The position numbers and the translations under genes are program-made. A stretch of DNA of 64,000 nt from Hondaea fermentalgiana (lineage: Eukaryota; Sar; Bigyra; Thraustochytrida; Thraustochytriidae): positions 212,037 through 276,036 of the forward strand of contig NPFB01000008.1 in the NCBI GenBank assembly GCA_014084085.1, read 5' to 3'. Shown here piece by piece: positions 19,101-27,060 of this stretch (the first letter of the stretch is position 1; every line of letters begins with the position of its first letter). The notes beneath the pieces were generated by a model that saw only the letters and a list, made by a program, of their open reading frames with translations, made no database searches and was not told the origin of the DNA.

Positions 19101-20527
19101 CACGGAAACGGCGCGATGCTCTCGCACACGAGCAAGCACACATGTTCCTCGAGTCAGGACGGCCTTTGCTCGCGGCTTGCGCAATGCTTGCCGTCGACGA
19201 TACGCATGCAGCCATCCAGGCACTCATGCTTGCTGGGATCCCGGAGCTCGCGCTTTGCGTGGCGAAAGTGCGCGTTCCTCAACACGCTCACGAAAACATT
19301 CTCAAGGCGGTGGCTGCCAAGTGCGAGCGGTACGGATGCACGGAGCTTGCGCTGCAGTTATACCGCAAGACCTCAAACCCTTCGCGCGAAGCGCACCTTA
19401 TGTGCGCGCGAGTGAACTTTCCCAAACCGGTTCGTCAAGGTCTCGGTCTGCGACAGCCACTGCAGTATCTTCAGCAAGCGCAAGAGCTCCTCACGCGGCG
19501 CGACAAAGGCCGCGATGTGAGTTTGTGCCAAACGCTGGAACTTTTGTGCGCCAGCGGAGACGTGGCTGCCCAGGCGCAGGCTGTCCAACTTGGTACCGAG
19601 GAAGCCTGTCGTCTGCTCAAGCACGGCCAAGCATGGGACATTGATCGCGTGCGCGAAATTACTCGTATCCTGCAATGTGTGGACTTGGAGGCTACGATCA
19701 GTCCAGAGCACGCTCGCAACAGAGATCTCCTGCTTGCTCTGTGCTGCTTTGTGGGCGCCCTGGATGCCATTTGGAAGCGCCTCGACCCGATCGTCTTGCC
19801 TTTGTTTCGCGCTCTCCGAGCTATTCTTCGCGAGCACCCGGACCTCGGATTCCCTGTACACCTGGAGGCAATTACCGCGCGCGAAGTGGAATTTCGTATT
19901 CGCTCTGGACTTGTAGCTCGGGGGCGAAAGGAAGCAATGGATGTTTTTGCAGCGGCGGAGACACTCATTGCCAAGACGCTAACGCAAAGTGCAGAGGAGC
20001 CTTCGACATCGCAGCAAGCAGAGGCACGCATGGCACTTTCGCGTGCAGCTGATCATCTTGAAGAAGCCAGAGCGTTTTTTCAGCAGAGCCAGCTTGGCAA
20101 GGACGATGGCGCTTCCCCAGACCTTGGCGAAAAGAATTCGATTGAGGCCGTGGCTTGTGAAATGAGCAATGTCGCGCTCTTTGCGCGGGGCCTCCCCAAC
20201 GGCAACACTCGAAGCGGACGAAGGTCTATGTTCGACAACAAAATCATTCGAGGACCTTGCGTGCGTCTTCCGGGCGGCGATGGCCAGTTTTTCTTATCTT
20301 TGCCGCACGCTCTCATGTGGGACGAGGTGAATGCGTATTCGCCTCTTAACAATGGTGCTCTCCTCTTTCCTTCGCGATATCATGTTGCGCAACAGCCACC
20401 GACGACGAATGCCTTTTCGCCCAAGGCCATGCCCGCCGCCACTTCACAGTCAAAGAAGGGCGTTAAGACTTCCGAGGGCGACGCAGATGCTTGCGAGCCC
20501 GAGACAAAGTCGGTCCGCGTACATTAG
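16166..20527 (+). CDS. WDR17: WD repeat-containing protein 17 homologue
   Basis: 1453 residues. The opening (QVDLLGAGVQLWNKNVIACR) matches the start of animal WDR17, which supports the ATG at 16166. Two consecutive WD40 propellers fill residues ~60-750, with clear repeats such as LLATGSEDGRLTLWDI, VLASGSDDRTIIVWKL, LLLSGSWDGSIRAWDTDKG and YGLDLDPERPFTVLSSSRD. The remainder is helical (TPR-like), with the WDR17-type sequence AGRWERALALAPAVSLAYWR. The architecture resembles intraflagellar-transport solenoid proteins, although the molecular role of WDR17 is poorly defined. An N-terminal serine-rich insertion (~35-75) is lineage-specific. Followed 217 bp later by a sulfatase gene on the same strand. 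Confidence 0.88.
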   Translation: MEQVDLLGAGVQLWNKNVIACRTHSPDGQSRSSDLARSSSALLSSSSSTSSLTGSKKGSRSASGSKTCANDDEYADEILAAYCSSLAVFIYDVRARNVRALLAGYEGMISSLAWSLYEVNLLATGSEDGRLTLWDIFTEQRVASASVRQAPVCMSWFPIKRKAHVVELAMGERVIALATVRGSVILWNIATSSHRMLVQRTVPTKLSVGDTRQWKDSHRPTVLRCNLHPVSGEIAVGFKDGRIELVSVHQDVQTPVAFFYEKGCDVGKTSQPKSAQRTGRVVDLQWDPFSPNYLLAAYADCDEVVLWDCLEKIPRVVQTFPLENRTRAVAGLAWQSWAPGNFTTVSEKGAGLMHVWNVSQKTPIETLRISNGSAGVAMSAWGSLCLIGLENGAMVTYDAQRRLQLLTTRPSHRETVFDVRFRPSNLSAADATAESDEDREFATCSFDGRVIIYGARDKDCRRTLKHKDKPVIYGVSWAPAPRRWIASCTYTGVLSIWDVAPLVPRLLSSVKLHKGPTYRVDWNKCEPSLIATSSADRFAVISEINLEDGSLKVRQRLEHPAKTFGCAWAPFYSDKNPWLATGCGNGVVYVWNAMTAKVGFKLTKHEAKIFNVTWSPLRTGVLASGSDDRTIIVWKLPLNETSGATSETKGKQATVIEPQICLRGHSMNVRALLWSTEIPSLLLSGSWDGSIRAWDTDKGVCLASIYDHHADVYGLDLDPERPFTVLSSSRDTTIRVWDLVKPVEVVQAKLELLCEIIFEGRLPARTQNAAEHALRGRAGRQLLQRIRYATSSNHDMDADNKVDLLRDLFFFFGERPGMHDLFKLLADDTSGTRVVHAASRVLLHHDEQLPSNDEERAVSLIKSGRLRSACEALRRAGRWERALALAPAVSLAYWRSLATEYGRSLAESHDEEAPTFLMAAGHVSEAIRFHKDRHEFDAAMVLAQAGIERSAQESQITMQHAELPPQHNEGDLQRAALAARKRRDALAHEQAHMFLESGRPLLAACAMLAVDDTHAAIQALMLAGIPELALCVAKVRVPQHAHENILKAVAAKCERYGCTELALQLYRKTSNPSREAHLMCARVNFPKPVRQGLGLRQPLQYLQQAQELLTRRDKGRDVSLCQTLELLCASGDVAAQAQAVQLGTEEACRLLKHGQAWDIDRVREITRILQCVDLEATISPEHARNRDLLLALCCFVGALDAIWKRLDPIVLPLFRALRAILREHPDLGFPVHLEAITAREVEFRIRSGLVARGRKEAMDVFAAAETLIAKTLTQSAEEPSTSQQAEARMALSRAADHLEEARAFFQQSQLGKDDGASPDLGEKNSIEAVACEMSNVALFARGLPNGNTRSGRRSMFDNKIIRGPCVRLPGGDGQFFLSLPHALMWDEVNAYSPLNNGALLFPSRYHVAQQPPTTNAFSPKAMPAATSQSKKGVKTSEGDADACEPETKSVRVH

Positions 20528-20744
20528 GCTCAGCATTAAAATGTTCAATCCAATGATCTCGAGCACATTTCACAATCATGTGTTGCGTCCGAACGCGGCG
20601 TTGCGGGCGCAGAAGGCTGCGGGAACCTCAATGTATGCTTGATCGTTTTCTTTCTTTCTTTGCTCAAAAGCTCTCGGCAAAACAACTTGTCGGTCTGGCC
20701 CGTTGGTCTGTAGCTGCTACAACCCTATTCCCAAATGTTCGCAA

Positions 20745-22448
20745 ATGGTGACAACAACATCACAATGGTTCCGACGTAGAGGCGTCGCGCCGGTCGTGGT
20801 GGTAGTGGTGGCCGGCCTGCTGACGGTTGTGTGGTCAACGTGGTCGGATGCGCGGCGTCTGCAGACGTGGCTCACTGCCGGCTTGCCTGAAGATCCCCTC
20901 GAGACGGTAGTTAAAGGCGTGGACGATGACCCTGCCCCTGACCAGGACACTGCAGGTGTTTTCGACGATGACGTCGCAGCGGCGCAAGCGGCGCAGGCAA
21001 CGCGGGCGACACGACACATTCTTGTTATCATTGCTGACGACTGGCGTGGAACGCCTGTGCCAGGGGCACGCATGCCACACGTATCAGCCCTTGAAGGAGA
21101 TGCCATGACTGTGTCTTTTACTGCGGCGTACACGCAGTATCCACTGTGCAATCCATCGCGGGCGTCAATGCTGACGGGCCGACGACCCGAAGGCACGGGA
21201 ATATTTGATCTTGACGCGCGCGTTAACCAACAAGGTGTAAATGGCGTCGCGTCATTGCCAGCGTTTCTTCGGTTGCATGGTTGGCGCACTGTCGCTGCCG
21301 GCAAAGTCTTCCATGGCGAAACGGACCCACACGCTTGGGACCACATCGCCGCACCTTCTGTGGAACGGCCATTCCAAGCAACCCTGTGCTCTCGTGCAGC
21401 ATACAAGCGTCACGCAAGCAAGCCATATCGGGTCAACGGTCAGCCGATGCTGCAAGATGTCATGTGCAAGGTCGCTGCAGCAAATGAAACACTTGACCTG
21501 CAGTTTGCGCGCGCTGCTATGAACGTTCTGAGGACTCACCTTGACAAACGCCCGGCGCATCCTCTGTTTCTTGCTCTTGGTCTGGTGAGTACTCACCTTC
21601 CTTGGATGACTGCGAAAGAGTTTTGGCCTTCTCAAGAAGCGACGGACGCTTTTCTCGCGAGCAAAACCGGCGACAGGGATGTTCCTCTTCACTGGCGGGA
21701 ACCACCTGCAGAAGAACGATCAGATCATGTCTCATTTGAAACGAGCCTCGTTCGCGGAAAGCCTTTCACTTACCGAACGGTGGACGCCCAGACCCGCGTC
21801 GCTTTTCGGCTTGGCTATCGTGCAGCGATTGCGCAATTGGATGCAGCTGTGGGCCACGTTCTTGATGAGCTCAATCGTCTTGGCATTTCGCAGCAGACAC
21901 TTGTCGTCTTGACGTCCGACCACGGCTTTGCGCTCGGGGAGGACGGACACTATGGCAAGCGTGCATTGAATGAGGTGAGTACGCGAGTTCCGCTCATCGT
22001 ACGTTGCCCATGGCGGCATGATCACTTTCATCGCGTGGGTAATACATATAAGCTTCCGGTGGAATCTCTCGGTCTGTATCGAAGCGTCGCGAATTTGGTG
22101 GGACTTGGCGATGCCGTCCCCAAGGAGATTGAAGGAGTTACATGGTGGAGCTCTTTGGTGGCGACCTCGCAAGTGGTGCGATGCAAGGAGCCCATCTGTC
22201 CAAATGACATGAACCCAATCGCAACACATGTGAGCATGCTGGGCACGAGCATTCGCAAGGGTGACCAGAGATTGACGCAATGGAGAAAAGTTCGTGCAAG
22301 AAAGTCTGAGACGTCGGACGCCGTGCATTTCGATGTAAATTGCAGTGTGCCAGGCATTCGGTATACTTACACGGTTGGCGTTGACGGCGCGCAGGCCGCG
22401 AGTTGGCCGGGAGACTTTCGAGTAAATGACGAGTGTGGGCCTTTATGA
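20745..22448 (+). CDS. Iduronate-2-sulfatase-like sulfatase, signal-anchored
   Basis: 567 residues from the ATG at 20745; the open frame begins earlier only at a TTG. A hydrophobic segment (about residues 13-30, VAPVVVVVVAGLLTVVWS) acts as signal anchor or signal peptide, so the enzyme is luminal or extracellular. The sulfatase N-terminal motif HILVIIADDW binds metal. The signature CNPSRASMLTGRRP places Cys135 as the residue converted to formylglycine; it is intact, so the enzyme should be active given a formylglycine-generating enzyme. The C-terminal block LTSDHGFALGEDGHYGKRAL is typical of the iduronate-2-sulfatase subgroup. Substrate cannot be read from sequence; sulfated extracellular polysaccharides are a likely class. 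Confidence 0.87.
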   Translation: MVTTTSQWFRRRGVAPVVVVVVAGLLTVVWSTWSDARRLQTWLTAGLPEDPLETVVKGVDDDPAPDQDTAGVFDDDVAAAQAAQATRATRHILVIIADDWRGTPVPGARMPHVSALEGDAMTVSFTAAYTQYPLCNPSRASMLTGRRPEGTGIFDLDARVNQQGVNGVASLPAFLRLHGWRTVAAGKVFHGETDPHAWDHIAAPSVERPFQATLCSRAAYKRHASKPYRVNGQPMLQDVMCKVAAANETLDLQFARAAMNVLRTHLDKRPAHPLFLALGLVSTHLPWMTAKEFWPSQEATDAFLASKTGDRDVPLHWREPPAEERSDHVSFETSLVRGKPFTYRTVDAQTRVAFRLGYRAAIAQLDAAVGHVLDELNRLGISQQTLVVLTSDHGFALGEDGHYGKRALNEVSTRVPLIVRCPWRHDHFHRVGNTYKLPVESLGLYRSVANLVGLGDAVPKEIEGVTWWSSLVATSQVVRCKEPICPNDMNPIATHVSMLGTSIRKGDQRLTQWRKVRARKSETSDAVHFDVNCSVPGIRYTYTVGVDGAQAASWPGDFRVNDECGPL

Positions 22449-22748
22449 ATTCAAATAATGCAAGCAAGCAAACAAGCAAGCAAGATCAAGGAAGGAAAGG
22501 AAAGGAGGAAGTTCATACCATGGTATGAACAGCACATGAAAGGAAAGAAAACCCATGAAATAACTTGAGTCTGTCTTGTCTAATCTGCTCCCTCTTTCTG
22601 TATCTGTCGGTGTGTTTGCTGATAAAGTAGGTTAGTAAATTAGTCTGTGTAGTGATTTTCGGTCGTCTATGGCGAGCGTGATTTTCTGCAAACGTTTTGT
22701 CTCGCCGTCCACAAAGTGGCTTTGTAACATGAGGTCTGAGCTCAGCTT
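22449..22748. other. Convergent 3' spacer between sulfatase and TMEM135
   Basis: No gene. It holds an AAGCAAGCAAAC-type repeat (22460-22485), a purine-rich GGAAAGG stretch, a perfect 20-bp palindrome (22511-22530) and then AT-rich DNA. Both flanking transcripts end here. Confidence 0.6.
22511..22530. repeat. Perfect 20-bp palindrome
   Basis: The ten bases GTTCATACCA are followed directly by their exact reverse complement TGGTATGAAC, with no spacer. It lies 62 bp after the sulfatase stop and about 220 bp beyond the TMEM135 stop, in the shared 3' region of two convergent genes. Function unknown. Confidence 0.9.
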
Positions 22749-24320
22749 TCAGGGCGCCATCGTGTAGCTTCCATTGAGTGAGAGAACACTCCGGTCGCGA
22801 GGCATATCGTGGCGCGATGACATCACACTGCTCGTGCCGTCGGTGTCTTCGCCATCAAAATCGGCATCATCCGCTGACCCAAGCGACTCAGAACCCTCTG
22901 AGCGAACGGCCGAGCGACGAAGGCCGTGACGCGGGAGGAATCGGTCAAGCAACTTGACCACAAGCGGGGAAAGGTACGTCTCATCGTTCTCATAAGACCA
23001 CATGACGGCACTCATGGCACAGCAAAAGAGAAGAACTTCACCCTGCGGGACGCGAAAAGCCAGACGGTGATCGTAGAGAATCATGTACAGACTGTCTGCC
23101 GCTCGCGGAAAGGCATAGAGCGCGAGCTCGGAGCGGCGGCTCTTGCGCTCAATGAGGATGGAAAGAGAGCTGATGATGCCTGCAAAGTAGTACCAAAGTT
23201 TGTGATCCTTCATTCCGCGCGCCTCTAGCAGAGATCGCTGCAGGCAGATGATGCCTTGGTAGCCACTGCAAAAGACGGCGAGGAAGGCGGTAGAGCGGAT
23301 GGCGCTCTTGACGGAGCGCGCAACCACGCCTGTAGGCTCGCGCACAAAGTTCTTGAAGCGGAGAACGACGGAGGGTATGAGCGCCAGCGTGAGATAGACG
23401 GGAAAGATTTGGCGCGCAGTGCCCTTGAAGGCGTTAAAGGTGTGAAGCAGCTTGGAGGAGGTGTACGGATGCAGAGCGCGCGAGGGCACGAGCTTGGGCA
23501 TGTCGGTGGAAAGGTATGCCTTTGTTGCCTTGATGGCCTCCTCGCCGCCGTTTGTGCTAATGTAGTCCATGACAGCCGGCAAGTTGATGGGCTTGTCGCG
23601 GCAGTTGTCACGCACGGCCTGGAGCATGGTTTCCGCGATTGGGCCCTGGCGCACAATGAACTTGTAGTAGCTGGGCGGCAAGGTTTCGGGACGCATGACG
23701 TATGCGTACATGACTTGGGCCGAAGAGATGATAAAGAGCAGGGAATCGCCATAGGCCCAGTCGCTGCCCCAAAAGTGCCAGTAGCCCCGGGCCTTGGCAA
23801 AGTTGTACGCAAGCTGGGCCATGCGCGCGGACATGTAGAGGGCCAAGGTGCGGTGCCAGCTGCGATCCATAAAGTAGAGCGAGAGGCCAGCGATCCAGCC
23901 GGCAAAGGCACTGTGCCACTGCTTGCGAATGGACTTGGTCGCGTAGACGGCCAGCCCATGGGCGACGGCGCGGTAAAGGCCTGTGAAGCCGCCAAGGAAG
24001 AGGCCCATGCGCACAGCTTCCACGCGGAAAGCGAGGTTGCCCTCCCCGAGCAGCTTTTCAAAGGAGAGCGCGTCTTTTGGTCTGCGCAGCAGGGTGCGCA
24101 CGAACTTGAGGAGGAAGGCCACGCCCGCGCGCAGGTTGTAGGCGAGCAGAAAGTTCGTGAGCCCCGTCTTGAGGGCCTTGCTGTCGATCAGGCACACCTG
24201 CAGCGCCTCCATCGCCTTGGCCAGCGCCCCGCGCGGCGGCAGCGAGACCTGCTTCCGCGTCCCGCGCGGCGTTCGCAGGCCGCCCGCCGGCGCCGCGGCC
24301 GGCGCCGCGTTCACCGCCAT
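22749..24320 (-). CDS. TMEM135: TMEM135-like membrane protein
   Basis: 523 residues. Two halves each carry hydrophobic helices, as in TMEM135/Tim17-related proteins linked to peroxisomes and mitochondrial dynamics. Recognisable segments include GLFLGGFTGLYRAVAHGL, the SAFAGWIAGLSLYFMDRSWH block, and a second-half copy GYQGIICLQRSLLEARG with the diagnostic ERKSRRSELALYAFPRAADS. This resembles the paired-repeat layout of TMEM135. The N-terminal 35 residues are Ala/Pro-rich and lie 59 bp from assembly gap 1. The C-terminal ~50 residues are acidic and Ser-rich. Start at ATG 24320. Convergent with the sulfatase. Confidence 0.8.
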   Translation of the reverse strand: MAVNAAPAAAPAGGLRTPRGTRKQVSLPPRGALAKAMEALQVCLIDSKALKTGLTNFLLAYNLRAGVAFLLKFVRTLLRRPKDALSFEKLLGEGNLAFRVEAVRMGLFLGGFTGLYRAVAHGLAVYATKSIRKQWHSAFAGWIAGLSLYFMDRSWHRTLALYMSARMAQLAYNFAKARGYWHFWGSDWAYGDSLLFIISSAQVMYAYVMRPETLPPSYYKFIVRQGPIAETMLQAVRDNCRDKPINLPAVMDYISTNGGEEAIKATKAYLSTDMPKLVPSRALHPYTSSKLLHTFNAFKGTARQIFPVYLTLALIPSVVLRFKNFVREPTGVVARSVKSAIRSTAFLAVFCSGYQGIICLQRSLLEARGMKDHKLWYYFAGIISSLSILIERKSRRSELALYAFPRAADSLYMILYDHRLAFRVPQGEVLLFCCAMSAVMWSYENDETYLSPLVVKLLDRFLPRHGLRRSAVRSEGSESLGSADDADFDGEDTDGTSSVMSSRHDMPRDRSVLSLNGSYTMAP

Positions 24321-24378
24321 CGCGCTCGCCGCGTTCGCCGCGCTCGCGGAGACCGGCGGCGTCAGCGACCTCTCGCTG

Positions 24379-24478
24379 NNNNNNNNNNNNNNNNNNNNNN
24401 NNNNNNNNNNNNNNNNNNNNNNNNNNNNNNNNNNNNNNNNNNNNNNNNNNNNNNNNNNNNNNNNNNNNNNNNNNNNNN
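24379..24478. other. Assembly gap 1 (100 N)
   Basis: Exactly 100 N. The 21 bases before the gap (24358-24378) and the 21 bases after it (24479-24499) are identical, beginning GGCGTCAGCG and ending CTCTCGCTG. The gap may be an unmerged overlap of two contigs, or a collapsed tandem repeat. Confidence 0.97.
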
Positions 24479-25137
24479 GGCGTCAGCGACCTCTCGCTGC
24501 CGCGGCCGCTGTCCTCGCCGCTGCTCGCGTCGCGCTCCTGCGCCATGCTCGCTCGCTCGCTCCCTCCCTCCTCCCGGCCGCCCTCGCCGCGTTGCCGCTC
24601 TGCACGCCGCGGCCGCACAGTCCGGTCCCGCGCTCCCTCTGCCTGGTAACAAAGTCCTGCGCGCCAAGCTTGGCGTGGCGACTTGGTACTAGTCCTGCCT
24701 GTCCTGCTGCCCCTTTGGCCGCGCTTGCTCGTCTTGTCTTGGGGGCTGCCGCGCCTCGAACTCGGCGAGGAAGGCCCCTCCCGCGGAGACCGAGACGCCT
24801 CTCTTTGGATTCGCCCGGGCCCGCGCTCGCGAGCACGGCCGGGAGGAGGGGGGCGGCGAGGGTGTTCGCGCCGCGCGCCGCCATCGCCGTATCAGCGGTA
24901 CGGTATGACCGACCGCTCTCACACACACGCACACGCATCATCCATCATCACCTTGACCCACTGCCAACGGCAGTTTGACGGCTTGCTTGCCCGGCAGGGC
25001 ACTTGCGATGCCAAAGAAAGCCTCGCTCCTGGGTCGGAACCCCACCAGGGCTCGCCGAAGCGCCTGCCTGGCGCGTGTCGACGACTTCGTGGCGCGCGAA
25101 ACAAAGCAAGCTCCATGAGCCGGCTGGCCAGGCTAGG

Positions 25138-25180
25138 CTGCTGGTGCTGCTGGTGCTGCTGGTGCTGCTGGTGCTGCTGG
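25138..25180 (+). repeat. 9-bp tandem repeat (CTGGTGCTG)n
   Basis: About 4.5 perfect copies of CTGGTGCTG upstream of PSMA6. A simple-sequence tract in non-coding DNA. Confidence 0.85.
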
Positions 25181-25461
25181 AGCCCACTCTTGCCTCATCG
25201 CCGACCAGGAGAACAGAACGCGAACGGAACGCGGCAAGCAGCAAGAGTTGAACACAGGGACAGAACGGAACAGAGCAGAGACTAGAACGGAACAGAACAG
25301 AGGGTTCCTGCGCGTTCTTCGAGGCGGGAAGGGGTGGGCGAACCAGAGCGAAGGATCGCCGTTGAGGAGCACGAGCAGACCCAGACGGAGAGCGACGAGC
25401 GCGCGCAGGAGCGGAGCGGAGCAGCAGCGGAGCGGAGCGGAGGACCAAGCAGGCCGGCACG

Positions 25462-26636
25462 ATGTCGCGCGACGCCGGCTACGATCGCTAGTACGTGTTC
25501 AACGGGTTCGTGGCGGCGGGGAGGGGAAGGAAGGGAAGGGAAGGAAAGGGAAAAGGGATGGCCGAAAAAGGTCGACGAGGAGATGTCGATCGATGCGCCC
25601 CCCACGCCCCACGCTCTTACGCGCTAGCTCGCGCGCTTACTCGTGGTGGACGTAGATCAGGCGGGGCCGTAGACGTAGACGTGCGGACCAGAGCTTTCCC
25701 GTCTGCTGATCGATGCGGTCCACCACAACTTGGATGAAAACGAACGAACCTTTGCCTGACTAACCTGCGCGCTTTCCCATGGCGTTTCTCCGGATACGCT
25801 AACCCATTGCTCGAATTCCTAACAGTTTGTCAATCTTCAGTCCAGAAGGACGCCTTTACCAGCTCGGTAAGTCTCACAATGTGCAGCTAGAGCCGCGAGG
25901 CATTAAAAATCCAAAAAGCAGCAGCGTAAAACTGACGATCTTTTGCGGGGACTCGTACGATCGGTGAATGTATCAAACAGAATATGCCAAGAAGGCTGTG
26001 GAGAGCGGTGGCCTCACAACCGTGGCTGTTCGCGGGAGTGATAGCGTGTGCCTTGTGACGCAGCGCAAGGTGGAGGACAAGCTTGTGGACGCGGCGTCCA
26101 TGACGCGCATGTTCAAGGTCACGCCCAAGATTGGCTGCGTTGTAACGGGTCTCATCGCCGACGGACGATCTCTTGTTGCCCAGGCCCGTCAGGAGGCATT
26201 CAACTTCGAGTACCAAAACGGCTACGCCATCCCGTGCTCGTACCTTGCGCGCCGCGTGGCTGATATTGCCCAGGTAAACACCCAGCACGCCGGTCGACGT
26301 GTCATGGCTGTGGACATGATCTTTTGCAGCATCGATGACGAAGCAGGCGCCCAGCTATACCACGTTGACCCCGCCGGTCACTACCACGGCTACCGGGCTA
26401 CGGCGGCTGGCTCCAAGTTCCAGGAGGCCGTCTCTTTGCTCGAAAAGAAGGATACGGACTCGATGGACCTTGAAACGACCATCCAGACGGCCATCATGAC
26501 CCTGCAAACCACCGTCTCGGCTGACTTCAAGCCAGAAGAAATCGAGGTCGCCATTGTGCAGTCTGGCTCCGGCTTTAGCCTTTTGGAGGATGCCGAGGTC
26601 GAGGAGCATCTCACTGCCATTGCTGAGCGCGACTAA
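25462..26636 (+). CDS. PSMA6: 20S proteasome subunit alpha-type 6 (three exons)
   Basis: Exons 25462-25490, 25826-25866 and 25981-26636 join into a 241-residue protein (human PSMA6 is 246). Intron 1 (335 nt) has GTACGT...ACAG and intron 2 (114 nt) GTAAGT...ACAG; possible CTAAC branch points lie near the first acceptor. The splices restore the alpha-subunit N-terminal signature: Tyr-Asp-Arg from exon 1, SIFSPEGRLYQLEYAKKA across exons 2-3. The body matches PSMA6 (GLTTVAVRGSD, FKVTPKIGCVVTGLIADGRS, DPAGHYHGYRATAAGSKFQEA, DFKPEEIEVAIV). It forms part of the outer alpha ring that gates the 20S core. The ATG at 25968 in the open frame is not the true start; it lies inside intron 2. Exon 2 is only 41 nt. 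AATAAA overlaps the stop codon. Confidence 0.93.
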
Positions 26637-27060
26637 TAAAGTACGTTTTCGCTGCGTTTCTGCTCTTTCATGCCTCTCTGCACGCATCCATGCAGTCATT
26701 CATGTAAGATGCGCGACCACCTAGCTCTCCTTTCGACCTTGCTTCTTCTTTCTTCTCCATCCATTACCACTTTTCTCCTGTAGACGAACGACCAATTCGT
26801 GAACCGCGACCCAAACCATTCCTTGCACCCCCTTCCATGCACCCCCACTCCATCTTATCCCATTCCATTTCTTTCCATCAAAAACAATCAATCAATTTGC
26901 AAAACAGCTTTTGTTCGCAGCGCATCACGATACCGCGCCAAACACGATAAAAGTAGATGTGATGGTTCCGGTGGTGGCGGCTCAAATAGATAGATTAGGG
27001 ACCAAGACAAAGCGCATTCAAGTTGGAGGCGATCCTCGCGCTGCAAGCGGCCGCGGAGCC
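26637..27060. other. Intergenic region PSMA6 / FAD monooxygenase
   Basis: Pyrimidine-rich (runs of CCATT/CCCC near 26740-26880), consistent with the PSMA6 3' UTR and the promoter of the next gene on the same strand. The frame of the downstream gene stays open back to 26911, but apart from an ATG at 26962 only non-ATG codons would start it. Confidence 0.5.

Larger units (their letters stand above)
24321..25461. other. Divergent promoter region TMEM135 / PSMA6 with assembly gap 1
   Basis: Very GC-rich, with no supported gene on either strand; long open frames here are composition artefacts and some run through the N gap. It contains the gap, a 9-bp tandem repeat at 25138-25180, and GAACGGAACAGAG- and GAGCGGAGCGG-type purine repeats (25255-25440) leading into the PSMA6 start. 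Confidence 0.6.

Noticed and set aside
23256..24692. 478-codon open frame through gap 1
   Set aside because: It is antisense to TMEM135 and crosses 100 N, so its continuity is not real.
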